In this document: positions 1 through 10,830 of the stretch, piece by piece
Layout of the letters: each line of letters opens with the position of its first letter
Numbering within the stretch: position 1 is the stretch's first letter
Assembly: GCA_963737145.1 (NCBI GenBank)
Contig: CAVTRO010000007.1
Coordinates: forward strand, 434,001-498,000
Direction: 5' to 3'
Origin: AP-15 sp963737145
GTDB lineage: Bacteria > Pseudomonadota > Alphaproteobacteria > ATCC43930 > CGMCC-115725
Length of the DNA: 64,000 bases
The notes under the pieces: generated by a model
Database searches by the model: none
Told to the model about the DNA's origin: nothing
The model's input: only the letters and a program-made list of their open reading frames with translations
Translations under genes and position numbers: made by a program

Positions 1-806
1 GCGTTCAACGTGTCGCCGATCACCGCCGGCTGCTCGAAAATCTCCTTCAGCATGAAGTGGCGGTAATTGCCTTTGCCGATCAGCGCGCCCGAGGCGGCGG
101 ATTCGCGGATCGGGCGCTGTACTTCATTATTGGCGGCGTCGAAAATGGTCACCGCTCGCGACGTGACGACCGCCCAGTCGCCCTCTTCGAGATAGGTGAT
201 GCGGCGGGTCAGCGGCGCCAGCGCCAACGCGTCGGAGCCGAGGAACATCTCGCCGTCGCCATAGCCGATGGCGAGCGGGCTGCCGCGGCGGGCGCCGATC
301 AGCAAATCGTGCTCGCCGGCGAACAGAAAAGCGAGCGCAAACGCGCCGTCGAGCCGCGCCAACGTCTTGGCCACCGCCTCGCGGGGCGACAGGCCCTGAT
401 CGAGAAAATGGGTCGCGAGGATTGCCACGGCCTCGGTGTCGGTATCGGTGCGGAAGACGTGGCCGAGCCCTTCAAGCTCATGCCGCAAGGCCTGGAAATT
501 CTCGATGATGCCATTGTGGACGACCGCGACGCGGCCGGTGGCGATCGGGTGGGCATTGGTCTCGGTCGGCAGCCCGTGGGTCGCCCAGCGGGTGTGCCCG
601 ATGCCGATCGCCCCCTGCACCGGCTGATCATCGAGCCGCCGGGCGAGGTTGGTGAGCTTGCCCTCGGCGCGGCGGCATTCGATGCGCCCGTCGACCAGGG
701 TCGCAATGCCGGCCGAGTCATAGCCGCGGTATTCGAGGCGGCGCAGACCTTCGAGCAGTCCCGTCGCGACCGTATCCCTGGCGATGATGCCGATGATGCC
801 GCACAT
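1..806 (-). CDS. glmS: Glutamine--fructose-6-phosphate aminotransferase, N-terminal part (runs off left edge)
   Basis: Makes glucosamine-6-phosphate from fructose-6-phosphate and glutamine, the first step to UDP-GlcNAc for peptidoglycan and LPS. The visible 268 residues begin MCGIIGIIA, so after Met removal the Cys is the N-terminal nucleophile of the class II (Ntn) glutaminase domain. The conserved RRLEYRGYDSAG and HTRWATHG segments follow, then the linker into the first SIS isomerase domain, where the window ends. Its ATG overlaps the glmU stop codon by one base (TGATG), so the two are probably translationally coupled. The C-terminal isomerase half is outside the window. Identification is secure. 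Confidence 0.97.
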   Translation of the reverse strand, partial: MCGIIGIIARDTVATGLLEGLRRLEYRGYDSAGIATLVDGRIECRRAEGKLTNLARRLDDQPVQGAIGIGHTRWATHGLPTETNAHPIATGRVAVVHNGIIENFQALRHELEGLGHVFRTDTDTEAVAILATHFLDQGLSPREAVAKTLARLDGAFALAFLFAGEHDLLIGARRGSPLAIGYGDGEMFLGSDALALAPLTRRITYLEEGDWAVVTSRAVTIFDAANNEVQRPIRESAASGALIGKGNYRHFMLKEIFEQPAVIGDTLN

Positions 807-2161
807 CAGTTCTTCCTCCGCAATCTTGCCCGGATCTCGGCCGCGCGACCCGGCTTATCCACCTGCTGCCCGCGGGCGATCGTCAGCGCGTGGGCCGGGA
901 CATCGCGGGTCACGACGCTGCCGGCCGCGACGATCGCGCCGTCGCCGACTGTGACCGGCGCGACCAGCGCGGTGTTCGAGCCGATGAACGCACCCTCACC
1001 GATTATCGTGCGGGATTTGTTAACGCCGTCGTAATTGCAGGTGATCGTTCCGGCGCCGATATTGCTCCGCGCACCGATTTCGCTGTCGCCGATATAGGAG
1101 AGGTGGTTGGCCTTGGCTCCGGCGCCGAGCCGTGCCGCCTTGACCTCGACGAAATTGCCGACATGCACCTCCTCCTCGAGAACCGCTCCCGGGCGCAAGC
1201 GGGCAAATGGACCGACCCGGGCGCCCGCCCCGACCGCCGCCCCTTCGAGATAAGAGAACGAGCAGATCCGCGCCCCCTCTCCGACGCTAACGCCAAGGCC
1301 AAACGTGACGTTCGGCTCGACGACAACATCGCGGCCGAGACGTGTGTCGGCGCTGAGGAATACGGTCTCCGGTGCGACCAGGGTCACTCCCGAATCCATC
1401 GCCGCGCGGCGCAACCGGCGCTGCATCAGCGCCTCCGCCTCGGCAAGCTCGGGCCGCGTGTTGATGCCGAGCAGTTCCTCCGCCGGAAGCTCTACCGCTC
1501 GGCAGGCGAGTCCTTTTCGGCGGGCGATGGCGACGATATCGGTCAGGTAGAACTCGCGCTTGGCGTTGTCGCTGTCGAGCGCACCGAGGAATTCGGCCAG
1601 GCGAGACGCCTCGATCACCATGATGCCGCCATTGACGAGGCCGATCGCCTGCTCCTCGGGGCCGGCGTCGGCGGCCTCGACGATACGCTCGAGCGCGCCG
1701 TCGGGCGCCAGCACGAAGCGGCCGTAGGGGGTGGGGTCGACGGGACGCATGCCGGAGACGAGCACTGCCGCCGCGCTGCGGCGCCGCTCGGTCAGCAGCC
1801 GTGACAATGTCTCGGTGCCGAGAAACGGCGTATCGCCGTAGAGCACGAGCACGTCCTCGATCGAGCCCCGTGGTGCCAGGCGGCCATCGAGCGCCCGCAT
1901 TGCCGTCCGCACCGCATCGCCGGTGCCGAGCGGCGGATCCTGCACGACGCTCTCCGCCGGAGCGACGATCTCGGCGACACTTTCCATCCGCGGCCCGATC
2001 ACGACGAGGGTCGCGGCCGGCGACAGCGGGCGCAACGCCTCCAAAGGATAAGTGATCATCGGTCGCCCGGCGATCGGATGCATCACCTTGGGCATGGCGG
2101 ATCTCATCCTCGTGCCGCTGCCGGCGGCAAGAATGACTGCAGCAAATAGCGATTGGCTCAT
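806..2161 (-). CDS. glmU: Bifunctional UDP-GlcNAc pyrophosphorylase / glucosamine-1-phosphate acetyltransferase
   Basis: Cytoplasmic bifunctional enzyme that acetylates glucosamine-1-P and couples the product to UTP, giving UDP-GlcNAc. 451 residues, normal for the family. The N-terminal nucleotidyltransferase domain carries LAAGSGTRMRSAMPK. The C-terminal left-handed beta-helix hexapeptide domain carries the catalytic His in AKANHLSYIGD and the SNIGAGTITCNYDG turn. The start MSQSLFAAVILAAG was chosen over a longer frame because upstream residues do not resemble the family. Upstream on the minus strand a TTGACG box (2242-2247) lies 17 nt before a poor -10 (TGTGTT, 2219-2224), a weak promoter candidate. 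glmS follows with a one-base overlap. Confidence 0.97.
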   Translation of the reverse strand: MSQSLFAAVILAAGSGTRMRSAMPKVMHPIAGRPMITYPLEALRPLSPAATLVVIGPRMESVAEIVAPAESVVQDPPLGTGDAVRTAMRALDGRLAPRGSIEDVLVLYGDTPFLGTETLSRLLTERRRSAAAVLVSGMRPVDPTPYGRFVLAPDGALERIVEAADAGPEEQAIGLVNGGIMVIEASRLAEFLGALDSDNAKREFYLTDIVAIARRKGLACRAVELPAEELLGINTRPELAEAEALMQRRLRRAAMDSGVTLVAPETVFLSADTRLGRDVVVEPNVTFGLGVSVGEGARICSFSYLEGAAVGAGARVGPFARLRPGAVLEEEVHVGNFVEVKAARLGAGAKANHLSYIGDSEIGARSNIGAGTITCNYDGVNKSRTIIGEGAFIGSNTALVAPVTVGDGAIVAAGSVVTRDVPAHALTIARGQQVDKPGRAAEIRARLRRKN

Positions 2162-2272
2162 TAACGAATAACCGAAGATATTAACGGCGGCACGATTGCC
2201 CCGAGCTGCCGGAAATACAACACACACATTGTTGCAAAATACGTCAAGACCGCCGAAAATTTTTGCTTCGGG

Positions 2273-2818
2273 TCAGGCTGTATGTTCCGCCGCGCCCGCG
2301 ATCATCGCGAACGCTGCCTTGCGTCGCGCCTCAGTACGGTTGAGCCAACCCGTGCCGAACGTCGGAAAATCGGCCAGCGATCTGTAATATGCCGCCTGCC
2401 GTTCGGCCAAATCGATGACGAGCGTGCGCGGATCGCATTTCGCTGCGGCGTCCAGCGTCTCGGGGCCAATGCAGCCGTCCACCTCTTCCCCGGGAAAGCC
2501 GAGCGCCCGCTGCAGCAGGCGGGCGGATCGCCAGATGCCGGCGTTCACGCCCATATCGAAAACGCTGAGATCAACGCCGATCGGCAGAGCATCGGCCCGC
2601 AACGGGTTCCAGTAAAGCGATCGGTAAATCGCTCTGGCGGTTCGCGACGTCATGTCCTGGACCTGTGTGGAACCGAGTTCCGAATCGTCGGACCACTGGC
2701 GGTAAGTTGCCAATGTTATCCCCATATTGGTGGCCCCGCCCGGATCGGCGGGATCATCGACATAGCCGCCCTCCTCATGCAACGTGAAGGCGAGGCATGC
2801 GTCGAACCTATCGGCCAT
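2273..2818 (-). CDS. Glycoside hydrolase family 108 protein (endolysin-type N-acetylmuramidase)
   Basis: 181 residues. Near the N-terminus it shows the GH108 signature: HEEGGYVDDPADPGGATNMG (residues 14-33) with the presumed catalytic Glu in EEGG, followed by GIT. Downstream is the family's peptidoglycan-binding-like half (DMGVNAG, IGPETLDAA). The family (phage TtsA-like and Zymomonas ZliS-like) cleaves peptidoglycan glycan strands. No signal peptide is visible, so it would need a holin or another export route, as phage endolysins do. A GGAGG stands 5 nt before the ATG. No other phage gene is nearby, so it is probably a domesticated endolysin or a cell-lysis/gene-transfer-agent type protein. 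Family call firm, role unknown. Confidence 0.85.
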   Translation of the reverse strand: MADRFDACLAFTLHEEGGYVDDPADPGGATNMGITLATYRQWSDDSELGSTQVQDMTSRTARAIYRSLYWNPLRADALPIGVDLSVFDMGVNAGIWRSARLLQRALGFPGEEVDGCIGPETLDAAAKCDPRTLVIDLAERQAAYYRSLADFPTFGTGWLNRTEARRKAAFAMIAGAAEHTA

Positions 2819-2880
2819 TCCGTCCTCCGATTGCCTCGCTCCATTGCACGACGTGACGCGGCACAGCAGATTGTACCTCA

Positions 2881-3549
2881 ATGCCGGGCTTTCTGCTGGT
2901 CTTCGATCTCGACGGCACCTTGGTCGACAGCGTGCCGGATCTGTGCGCCGCGCTGAACCAGATGCTGCGCGAGCGCGGGCGCCGGTTGCTGTCCGCGCCG
3001 CAGGTAAAGCACATGGTCGGCGACGGCGTGCCGGCGCTCGTCGCGCACGCCCTCGCCGCCAGCGGCGCCGATCCGTCCGAAGCGGTGACCGCGCTGCCGC
3101 GCTTTCTCGAAATCTACGAGGCGAACGCAGCGCATTTGACGCGGCCTTATCCCGGCGTGCCGGAAACCTTGACGGCGCTGTGCGAGCGCGGCTACCGCGC
3201 GGCGATCTGTACCAACAAGCCGCAGCGCGCGACGATAGCGGTCTTGCGGGGTGTGGGTCTCCTGCCGTTCTTCAACGGCATCGCCGGCGGCGACCGGTTT
3301 CCGGTCAAGAAGCCCGATCCCGGCCACCTCTTGGGGGTCATCTTCGAACTTGGCGCCAGCCCTACGGCGAGCGCGATGATCGGCGACAACGAGAACGACG
3401 CGGCAGCTGCTCGCGCCGCTGCCGTGCCGCTCGTGCTGATGCGATACGGCTACTCCCGCGTCGACCCCCAGTCTCTCTCCGCCGACGCGCTCCTCGACCG
3501 TTTCTCGGATTTGCCGGATGCTCTCGAACGTCTCGGCCTCACACCTTGA
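2881..3549 (+). CDS. gph: Phosphoglycolate phosphatase (HAD superfamily)
   Basis: 222-residue HAD hydrolase. Motif I is FDLDGTLVDS with the nucleophilic Asp. Motif II Thr lies in ICTNKP. Lys plus the motif III/IV acids lie in KKPDPGHLL and IGDNENDAAAA. The helical cap sits between motifs I and II. It hydrolyses 2-phosphoglycolate formed by DNA repair or oxygenation reactions; substrate assignment rests on overall resemblance to Gph and other small phosphosugars are possible. Divergent from the GH108 gene (62 bp apart). Two tRNA genes begin 40 bp after its stop in the same orientation. Confidence 0.88.
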   Translation: MPGFLLVFDLDGTLVDSVPDLCAALNQMLRERGRRLLSAPQVKHMVGDGVPALVAHALAASGADPSEAVTALPRFLEIYEANAAHLTRPYPGVPETLTALCERGYRAAICTNKPQRATIAVLRGVGLLPFFNGIAGGDRFPVKKPDPGHLLGVIFELGASPTASAMIGDNENDAAAARAAAVPLVLMRYGYSRVDPQSLSADALLDRFSDLPDALERLGLTP

Positions 3550-3589
3550 CATGTCGCCGGCCCGACCCGCTAAATGCGGCTGCTTGGAC

Positions 3590-3664
3590 GGGCGCGTAGC
3601 TCAGCGGGAGAGCACACCCTTCACACGGGTGGGGTCACAGGTTCAATCCCTGTCGCGCCCACCA
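3590..3664 (+). tRNA. tRNA-Val (anticodon CAC)
   Basis: 75 nt including an encoded CCA. Acceptor GGGCGCG pairs with CGCGCCC. The D arm is GCTC-AGCGGGA-GAGC. The anticodon arm is CACCC-TTCACAC-GGGTG with T33 and anticodon CAC. The T arm is ACAGG-TTCAATC-CCTGT. Every stem pairs and all invariant positions are present, so this should be a functional valine tRNA reading GTG. Confidence 0.95.
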
Positions 3665-3683
3665 CGACCTCACCGGCCGCAAC

Positions 3684-3759
3684 AGGCGCGTAGCTCAGTG
3701 GCAGAGCGCTCCTACCACATAGGAGAGGTCAGGGGTTCGATTCCCTTTCGCGCCTACCA
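3684..3759 (+). tRNA. Atypical tRNA-Val-like gene (apparent anticodon CAC, C33, one extra base)
   Basis: 76 nt including CCA, in tandem 19 nt after a normal tRNA-Val(CAC) and clearly related to it. Acceptor AGGCGCG pairs with CGCGCCT; D arm GCTC/GAGC; anticodon stem CTCCT/AGGAG; T arm AGGGG-TTCGATT-CCCTT. Two oddities: the anticodon loop reads ACCACAT, so position 33 is C instead of the near-universal T and bases 32/38 could pair; and one extra T sits between T stem and acceptor stem (TTT run at 3746-3748). The extra base could be a sequencing indel like others in this window; C33 is not explained that way. It may be a degenerate or non-decoding tRNA. Confidence 0.7.
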
Positions 3760-3762
3760 CCA

Positions 3763-4566
3763 CTACTGCGCGGTGATGCCGCCGCCGATGACGAGGCCGG
3801 CGCCGGTCATGAACCCGGCATCGTCCGAAGCGAGAAAGACGATGCCCTTCGCGATGTCGGTCACCATGCCCATGCGGCCGATCGGGATGCGCTCCAATGT
3901 CTGTTGGCGGGCTGGCTCGAGATCGTTGGTGCCGAGATTGCGGGCGCGTATCGCCAGGACCTGATCGCCCATCTCGGTATCGATCGTGCCGGGATGCATC
4001 GAGTTGACGCGGATCCGGTAGCCTTTGCGGGCGAATTCGAGCGCCGCCGACTTGGTGAACAACGTAACGCCGCCCTTGGTCATCGAATAGAGCGGATCGT
4101 TCGACGAGCCGACGAGACCGGCGACGGAAGCGAGGTTGACGATGGCGCTGCCGTGCGCACTGCGCTGTCCGCTCTCGCGCAACGCCGGCGCCGACAATTT
4201 CGTGCCGAGGAAAACGCCGGTCAAATTCACGCCGCAGAGCCGATGCCAGTCGGCAATCGTCGCTTCTTCGAGGCTCATTCCGAGAAAAACCCCGGCATTG
4301 TTGACGAGGATGTCGAGGCCGCCGAAACGGTCCGTGACGGCCGCGATTGCTGCAGTCCAATCCTCCTCGCGGGTAACGTCGAGACGCGTGTAGATCGCCT
4401 CGGCCCCGGCACTCTCGATCGCCCGCACGGTCTCCCGACCGCGCTCGTCGAGTACATCACCGACCGCGACCTTGGCCCCTGCCTCGGCCATGAGGCGCGC
4501 CGTCTCCGCACCAATGCCGCGCGCCGCACCCGAAATCAAAGCGACCTTGCCATCGAGACGGTTCAT
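3763..4566 (-). CDS. SDR family NAD(P)-dependent oxidoreductase
   Basis: 267-residue classical short-chain dehydrogenase. Cofactor glycine motif SGAARGIG, structural NNAG, catalytic Ser in NLASVAG and the Y-x-x-x-K pair in DPLYSMTKGG. An acidic Asp at the end of strand 2 (VGDVLDE) suggests NAD preference. The ATG at 4566 was chosen because AGAGGTGA lies just upstream; an in-frame GTG three codons earlier is less likely. The substrate cannot be told from sequence. The stop codon lies only 3 bp from the convergent tRNA-like gene, with no terminator between them. Confidence 0.9.
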   Translation of the reverse strand: MNRLDGKVALISGAARGIGAETARLMAEAGAKVAVGDVLDERGRETVRAIESAGAEAIYTRLDVTREEDWTAAIAAVTDRFGGLDILVNNAGVFLGMSLEEATIADWHRLCGVNLTGVFLGTKLSAPALRESGQRSAHGSAIVNLASVAGLVGSSNDPLYSMTKGGVTLFTKSAALEFARKGYRIRVNSMHPGTIDTEMGDQVLAIRARNLGTNDLEPARQQTLERIPIGRMGMVTDIAKGIVFLASDDAGFMTGAGLVIGGGITAQ

Positions 4567-4608
4567 TGCGCTCACCTCTGGTCACGAATACAGGAACGAA
4601 GGCGCCAG

Positions 4609-4682
4609 CCCCTCACCCTCCCAGCCCTGCGGGCTGGGTCCCTCCCTCTCCCCGCTTGCGGGGAGAGGGTCAGGGTGAGGGG
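4609..4682. repeat. Extragenic palindromic repeat
   Basis: About 74 bp of nested inverted repeats: CCCCTCACCCT at the left end pairs with AGGGTGAGGGG at the right end. Internal hairpins are CCAGCCC-TGC-GGGCTGG and CTCTCCCCGC-TT-GCGGGGAGAG. It lies between the upstream end of the SDR gene and the 3' end of nadE. A half-copy-like stretch (AGGGAAGGGGTGAGGGG) occurs near 14860. Such elements are common in alphaproteobacterial intergenic DNA and may act as transcription attenuators. Confidence 0.7.
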
Positions 4683-4705
4683 CACTCGTGGACCGGCCCG
4701 GTTTG

Positions 4706-6757
<2,052 letters not shown>

Positions 6758-6767
6758 TCGTCCTCCC

Positions 6768-7388
6768 TCATGATCTCGAACTGCCGGACTTCATCATCGC
6801 CAACACCACCGCGATGATGCCGAACACGGTCAGACCGCCAAAGACGAGCAATACCGTATTCGCGGATCCGATCAGCCGATCGCCGACATCACCGACGAGG
6901 TCGCCGGCGAACAGCAGCATCGGGGCCCAGACGATCGCCGAGGTGACATTCGCGAACCAAAACCGGTCGCGCCGCATCCGCATGATGCCGGCGGCGAGCG
7001 GTATTACCGCGCGCACCGGGCCGAAAAAACGGCCGATAAAAACGCTCTTTCCGCCGTGCTTCTGAAAAAAGCGGATGCCGTTCGGCAGCAGGTCCGGGTT
7101 GCGCGTGAACGGCCATATCCGGCCGATCCCGCCGCCATAGCGGTAACCGAGCCAAAACGAGACCGAGTTGCCGAGCACCGCCCCGAGGACCGCCGCCACG
7201 AGAACCGGCCAATAAGGCAGCGACCCGGCCGACATCAGGGTTCCGGCGACGATCAGGATCGAGGTGCCGGGAAAGAGCAGGCTCAAAAATGCGAAGGACT
7301 TGCCGAACGACGTCACGAACATGACCGGAAAGGCCCAGCTCGAATGTGCGGAGATGAATTCGAGCGTCGGCTGTACGATGGATTCCAT
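6768..7388 (-). CDS. DedA family membrane protein
   Basis: 206-residue integral membrane protein of the DedA/SNARE-associated family. It has hydrophobic helices around residues 18-45, 50-80, 135-160 and 175-200. The family segment GNSVSFWLGYRYGG and the conserved phosphate-region motif FIGRFFGPVRAVIPLAAG, with its reentrant Arg/Pro, are present. Members are linked to undecaprenyl-phosphate or phospholipid flipping and membrane homeostasis. Located just upstream of nadE on the same strand. Exact substrate unknown. Confidence 0.88.
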   Translation of the reverse strand: MESIVQPTLEFISAHSSWAFPVMFVTSFGKSFAFLSLLFPGTSILIVAGTLMSAGSLPYWPVLVAAVLGAVLGNSVSFWLGYRYGGGIGRIWPFTRNPDLLPNGIRFFQKHGGKSVFIGRFFGPVRAVIPLAAGIMRMRRDRFWFANVTSAIVWAPMLLFAGDLVGDVGDRLIGSANTVLLVFGGLTVFGIIAVVLAMMKSGSSRS

Positions 7389-7554
7389 GGTCCTCTATAT
7401 AGGAGATAGGAGCCGAGCCGCGCCACGACTGCGGTCGGAATGATCTTGCGCCGCGAACTGTGCAGCCTAAAGGGTTCGGCGCAAAGTCCCTCGGAGAACA
7501 ATAGGACTCCGTGATCCCCGCCTGTTTGTGGTAAAAACTTCGCGGAGAATACAG

Positions 7555-8340
7555 ATGACCAAACTGGACGTGCGGGAAAAGGCCGAGCGCATAGTCGAGT
7601 TGTTCCGCGGGCGCCGACCCATCGAGATATTGCCGGCGGATCTTTATCCGGAAAACCTCGACGAAGCTTACGCCATTCGGCGTCTATTTCAGGAGATCGA
7701 GGAAACCGAGGGGCGGGGCGCCATCGCCGGCTATAAGATCGGGCTTACGACGCCGGTCATGCAGAAGCTCTGCGGGGTCGATGAGCCCTGCTACGGCGCG
7801 ATCTTCGCGCGCGAAGTTCATCATCGCCGCGCCAAGCTGGCGGCCAGCGACTACTGTCGCCTCGGAGTTGAAACCGAGATTGCCTTTCGGCTGGGCGCGG
7901 ACCTGCCGCGAGGCGGCGCTCCCGGCGAGATCGCGCCGGCGGTCGAAAGCTGCACGGCGGCCATCGAGCTGATCGAAGATTTGCACTATAATTACAAGCG
8001 GCTCGATGCTGCAGCGACGGTGGCCGGCAACGTCTGGAATGCGGGGGTGGTGCTGGGCGCGCCGGTGACCGACTGGCGAAACCGAGACTTGGCTCGGGCG
8101 ACGGCCCGGCTCTCGATCAACGGGCAGGAGATCGGCAGCGGAAACGGTGGCGATGTGATGGGCCACCCGCTGAACGCGCTCGCTTGGCTCGCGGACAAGC
8201 TTGCAGTAGCAGGAACGCCATTGCGGCGAGGGATGATCGTGATGACCGGAAGCATGGTCCCGATCCAATACCCGGTGGCGGGCGACCGAGTGGTGATCGA
8301 GGTTTCCGGCCTCGGCGTTGCGGAGCTGGTCTTGAGCTGA
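7555..8340 (+). CDS. 2-keto-4-pentenoate hydratase-like protein (FAH superfamily)
   Basis: 261 residues. Resembles the MhpD-type hydratase / 4-oxalocrotonate decarboxylase branch of the fumarylacetoacetate hydrolase fold: AGYKIGLT near residue 60, the metal-binding acidic stretch RLGVETEIAFRL, CTAAIELIED, and the C-terminal VMTGSMV. These enzymes add water to 2-hydroxypenta-2,4-dienoates in aromatic meta-cleavage pathways. No other pathway gene adjoins it, so the true substrate is open. The ATG at 7555 is preceded by CGGAGA; an upstream in-frame start is less likely. The SPFH and GST genes follow on the same strand at 34 and 8 bp spacing. Confidence 0.8.
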   Translation: MTKLDVREKAERIVELFRGRRPIEILPADLYPENLDEAYAIRRLFQEIEETEGRGAIAGYKIGLTTPVMQKLCGVDEPCYGAIFAREVHHRRAKLAASDYCRLGVETEIAFRLGADLPRGGAPGEIAPAVESCTAAIELIEDLHYNYKRLDAAATVAGNVWNAGVVLGAPVTDWRNRDLARATARLSINGQEIGSGNGGDVMGHPLNALAWLADKLAVAGTPLRRGMIVMTGSMVPIQYPVAGDRVVIEVSGLGVAELVLS

Positions 8341-8374
8341 TGCGACCGGAAAACAGCCGGCCGGGGAGGTTTCT

Positions 8375-10158
8375 ATGTTCTGGGTAGTCGTCGCACTTTT
8401 GTATTTTGTGCTGGCGGCGGTGGCGCCGAGCATCCTCGGCCTGTTCGTCAATCGCGCCCGGCCGGACTTCGGGACGCTGTCGTTCTCGCTGCGCATCGTG
8501 TTTGTGGCGATCGCGCTGATCTGTCTGGCTGCAACGTCGTACGTCCATGTCGAGTTCGGACGAAATCGCCGTCCTCAACAAGATTTACGGGACTACCTCG
8601 CTGCCCGGCGAGCACATCATCGCGACGAATGGCGAGAAGGGCCCGCAAGCTGAGATCCTGACACCGGGCTGGCATCCCTGGTTTCTCGTCAATGTCATCT
8701 ATCAGGTCGAAAACAAAAAAGTGGTTTCCATCCCATCGGGTAAATATGGATTTTCTGAATGCGAAGGACGGGGCGCCGCTTCGTCCCGATCAGTTCTTGG
8801 CCGATGCGTTTCCGCCCGAGCATGAGCTGGACATGCTCGACGCCGAGTACTTCTTGACCCATGGTGGCCAGCGGGGGCCGCAGACGACAGTCCTGACGCC
8901 GGGAAATTACCGGCTCAACACCTATCTCTGGGACCTCAGCATCTATAACGCCGTCGATGTCGCCGAAGGCTTTGTCGGCGTCGTCAAATCGAACGTCGTC
9001 GACTCGGTGCATTTTGGCAACTTGACCGCAGATAAGCCGGCATCCTGCCAGCAAAAGACCGTGTCGACGAATGAGAGCGGTGAAGCGGTCGCCGCCCAAG
9101 AAGCAAATGAAGGCAAGCTCACCGCCATCCTCGTCCCGGTCGGCTGCATCGGCATCTGGGAAAAGGCGCTGCAACCCGGCCGCTATTACGCCAATGAAGC
9201 GGCCTATAAGATCACGATGATGAGCACCCGGGTGCAGACCTGGGAATTCAAGGGCGGGTACAAGAGACGTTATATTGATCTGAGCCTCGATCAGGCGGGC
9301 AATCTGACCCAATCGCAACGCTCGGTAGATGTCCCGGTGCCACCGGGCTCGGCCGACCCGGCCATCTCACCGTTTGTCGAGGGTTGGCTGGTCCCGCTCG
9401 AGCTCAGGGTTCTGGCTCAGGTCACCCCCGACAATGCCCCATTTGTCGTCGCATCGGTCGGCGGGCTGCCCGAGATCGAAAACAACATCATGGTGCCGAC
9501 CATCCGCTCGATCGTGCGCAACGTCGTCGGCGCGCAAGGCCGTCACGTCTTGGACCTCGCCGACAATCGCGCCGCACTCGAGCACGCGGTCGAAGATGCG
9601 ATCCGGCCCGAAGGATTGCGAGCGGGGATCGTCATCAAGGAGGTCAAGTTCGGTGATCCGGCATTGCCGCCCGAGCTCTTGGTTTCGCGGCTCCGCCAGC
9701 AATTGGCCGATCAGCTTCAGGTCACCTACCAGCAGGAGCAGAAGGCGCAGACGCAACGGATCGAAACCGAAAAGGCCCGCGCGACCGCCGAGCAGCAGCA
9801 CCAGCTCGTCGAAGCGGTGATCGGTGTTCAGGTCTCCGAGCAGAACAAGAACGCGGCAAAGCTTCGCGGCGAAGGCCAGAAGCTCGAGCTCGAAGAAGTG
9901 GCGCAAGGCCAGCGGGCGCAAGCCGATGTGCTCGGGCAGGACCGGGTGCTGACGATCACACTCGTTCAACAATTGCTGAAGACCATTCAGGAAAAACCCG
10001 AAGTCGTTTCGCTAATCGGCCGGCTGGTGCCGCAGACGGTGGTGTCCACCGGGGGTCAGGGCGCGAGCCTCGACAGCGCTGCGGCTATCTTCGGCGCGCT
10101 GCTCAACAACGGCGCCGGCGCGACGCCGGCGATGACCGGGCAATCCTCGAAGAAGTAA
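8375..10158 (+). CDS. SPFH/band-7 (flotillin-like) membrane protein, two apparent frameshifts
   Basis: About 593 residues if two single-base insertions are corrected. Segment 1 (from ATG 8375, after GGGGAGG) holds two membrane helices and ends near 8549-8556. Segment 2 (EIAVLNKIYG, GEHIIATNGEKGPQAEI) runs to a TTTT tract at 8751-8754. Segment 3 continues to the stop with MLDAEYFLTHGGQRGPQ, the SPFH core and a long Glu/Gln-rich coiled coil (EQQHQLVEAVIGVQV). The three pieces join without gap or overlap, so the break points are probably sequencing errors; a true pseudogene is the alternative. SPFH proteins form membrane-anchored oligomeric scaffolds. The GST gene follows 8 bp later. Confidence 0.75.
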
Positions 10159-10166
10159 GTATCGCA

Positions 10167-10805
10167 ATGGCGCACCCGATCGTATACGGCCCGCCCGGCA
10201 GCACCTACGTATGGAGCGCGCGTCTGGCTCTGGCGGAAAAGGGCGTCACGCACGAGATGGTCGAGGTGCCGTTCGGCGCTCATCGGCAAGAGCCGCACCT
10301 CTCGCGCCAGCCTTTCGCCAAGGTCCCCGCCTTCGAGCATGACGGCTTTGCGCTTTACGAGACGCAGGCGATCATGCGCTATGTCGACGAGCGTTTTGCG
10401 GGAACCCCGCTACAGCCCGAGGACGTGCACGAATGGTCGCGGATGAACCAAATCATCGGCATTGTCGACGCCTATGCCTGGCCCAGCATTGCCGGCGCGA
10501 TCCTTTTCAATCGCATACTGGTGCCGCGGCTTCTCGGCGGTACACCGGACGAGGCGGCGATCGAGGCGGCGCTGCCGCGCGCCCGGCTATGCCTTTCCGA
10601 AATCGATCGTCTGATGGAGGACCACCGGTTCCTCACCGGCGCTCATGTCAGCCTGGCCGATTTAATGGTGATCCCGCTGCTCTACTATTTCGGCAATGTG
10701 CCGGAAGGCCGCGCGCCAATGGCCGAGCACCCGAGATTGCAGAACTGGGTCAAGCAGATGGAGACGCGGCAGAGTTTTCAGGTGACCAAGCCGCCTGCGT
10801 TCTAA
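10167..10805 (+). CDS. Glutathione S-transferase family protein
   Basis: 212 residues with the two-domain GST layout. The thioredoxin-like N-terminal half (about 1-80) contains KVPAFEHDG with the cis-Pro and YETQAIMRYV for glutathione gamma-glutamyl binding. The all-helical C-terminal half contains the N-capping box LTGAHVSLADLMVIP. The N-terminal active-site region (GPPGSTYVWSARLAL) has Ser/Thr/Tyr candidates. The second substrate is unknown. It directly follows the SPFH gene and the two are probably co-transcribed. It converges on the GMC gene 25 bp away. Confidence 0.88.
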   Translation: MAHPIVYGPPGSTYVWSARLALAEKGVTHEMVEVPFGAHRQEPHLSRQPFAKVPAFEHDGFALYETQAIMRYVDERFAGTPLQPEDVHEWSRMNQIIGIVDAYAWPSIAGAILFNRILVPRLLGGTPDEAAIEAALPRARLCLSEIDRLMEDHRFLTGAHVSLADLMVIPLLYYFGNVPEGRAPMAEHPRLQNWVKQMETRQSFQVTKPPAF

Positions 10806-10830
10806 CGTGGGGTCCTGTTCGGAAGCTCCG

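Noticed and set aside
806..2272. A glmS-type ribozyme or riboswitch before the glm genes
   Set aside because: The leader upstream of glmU is 111 bp with no recognisable conserved core, and such ribozymes are typical of Gram-positive bacteria.
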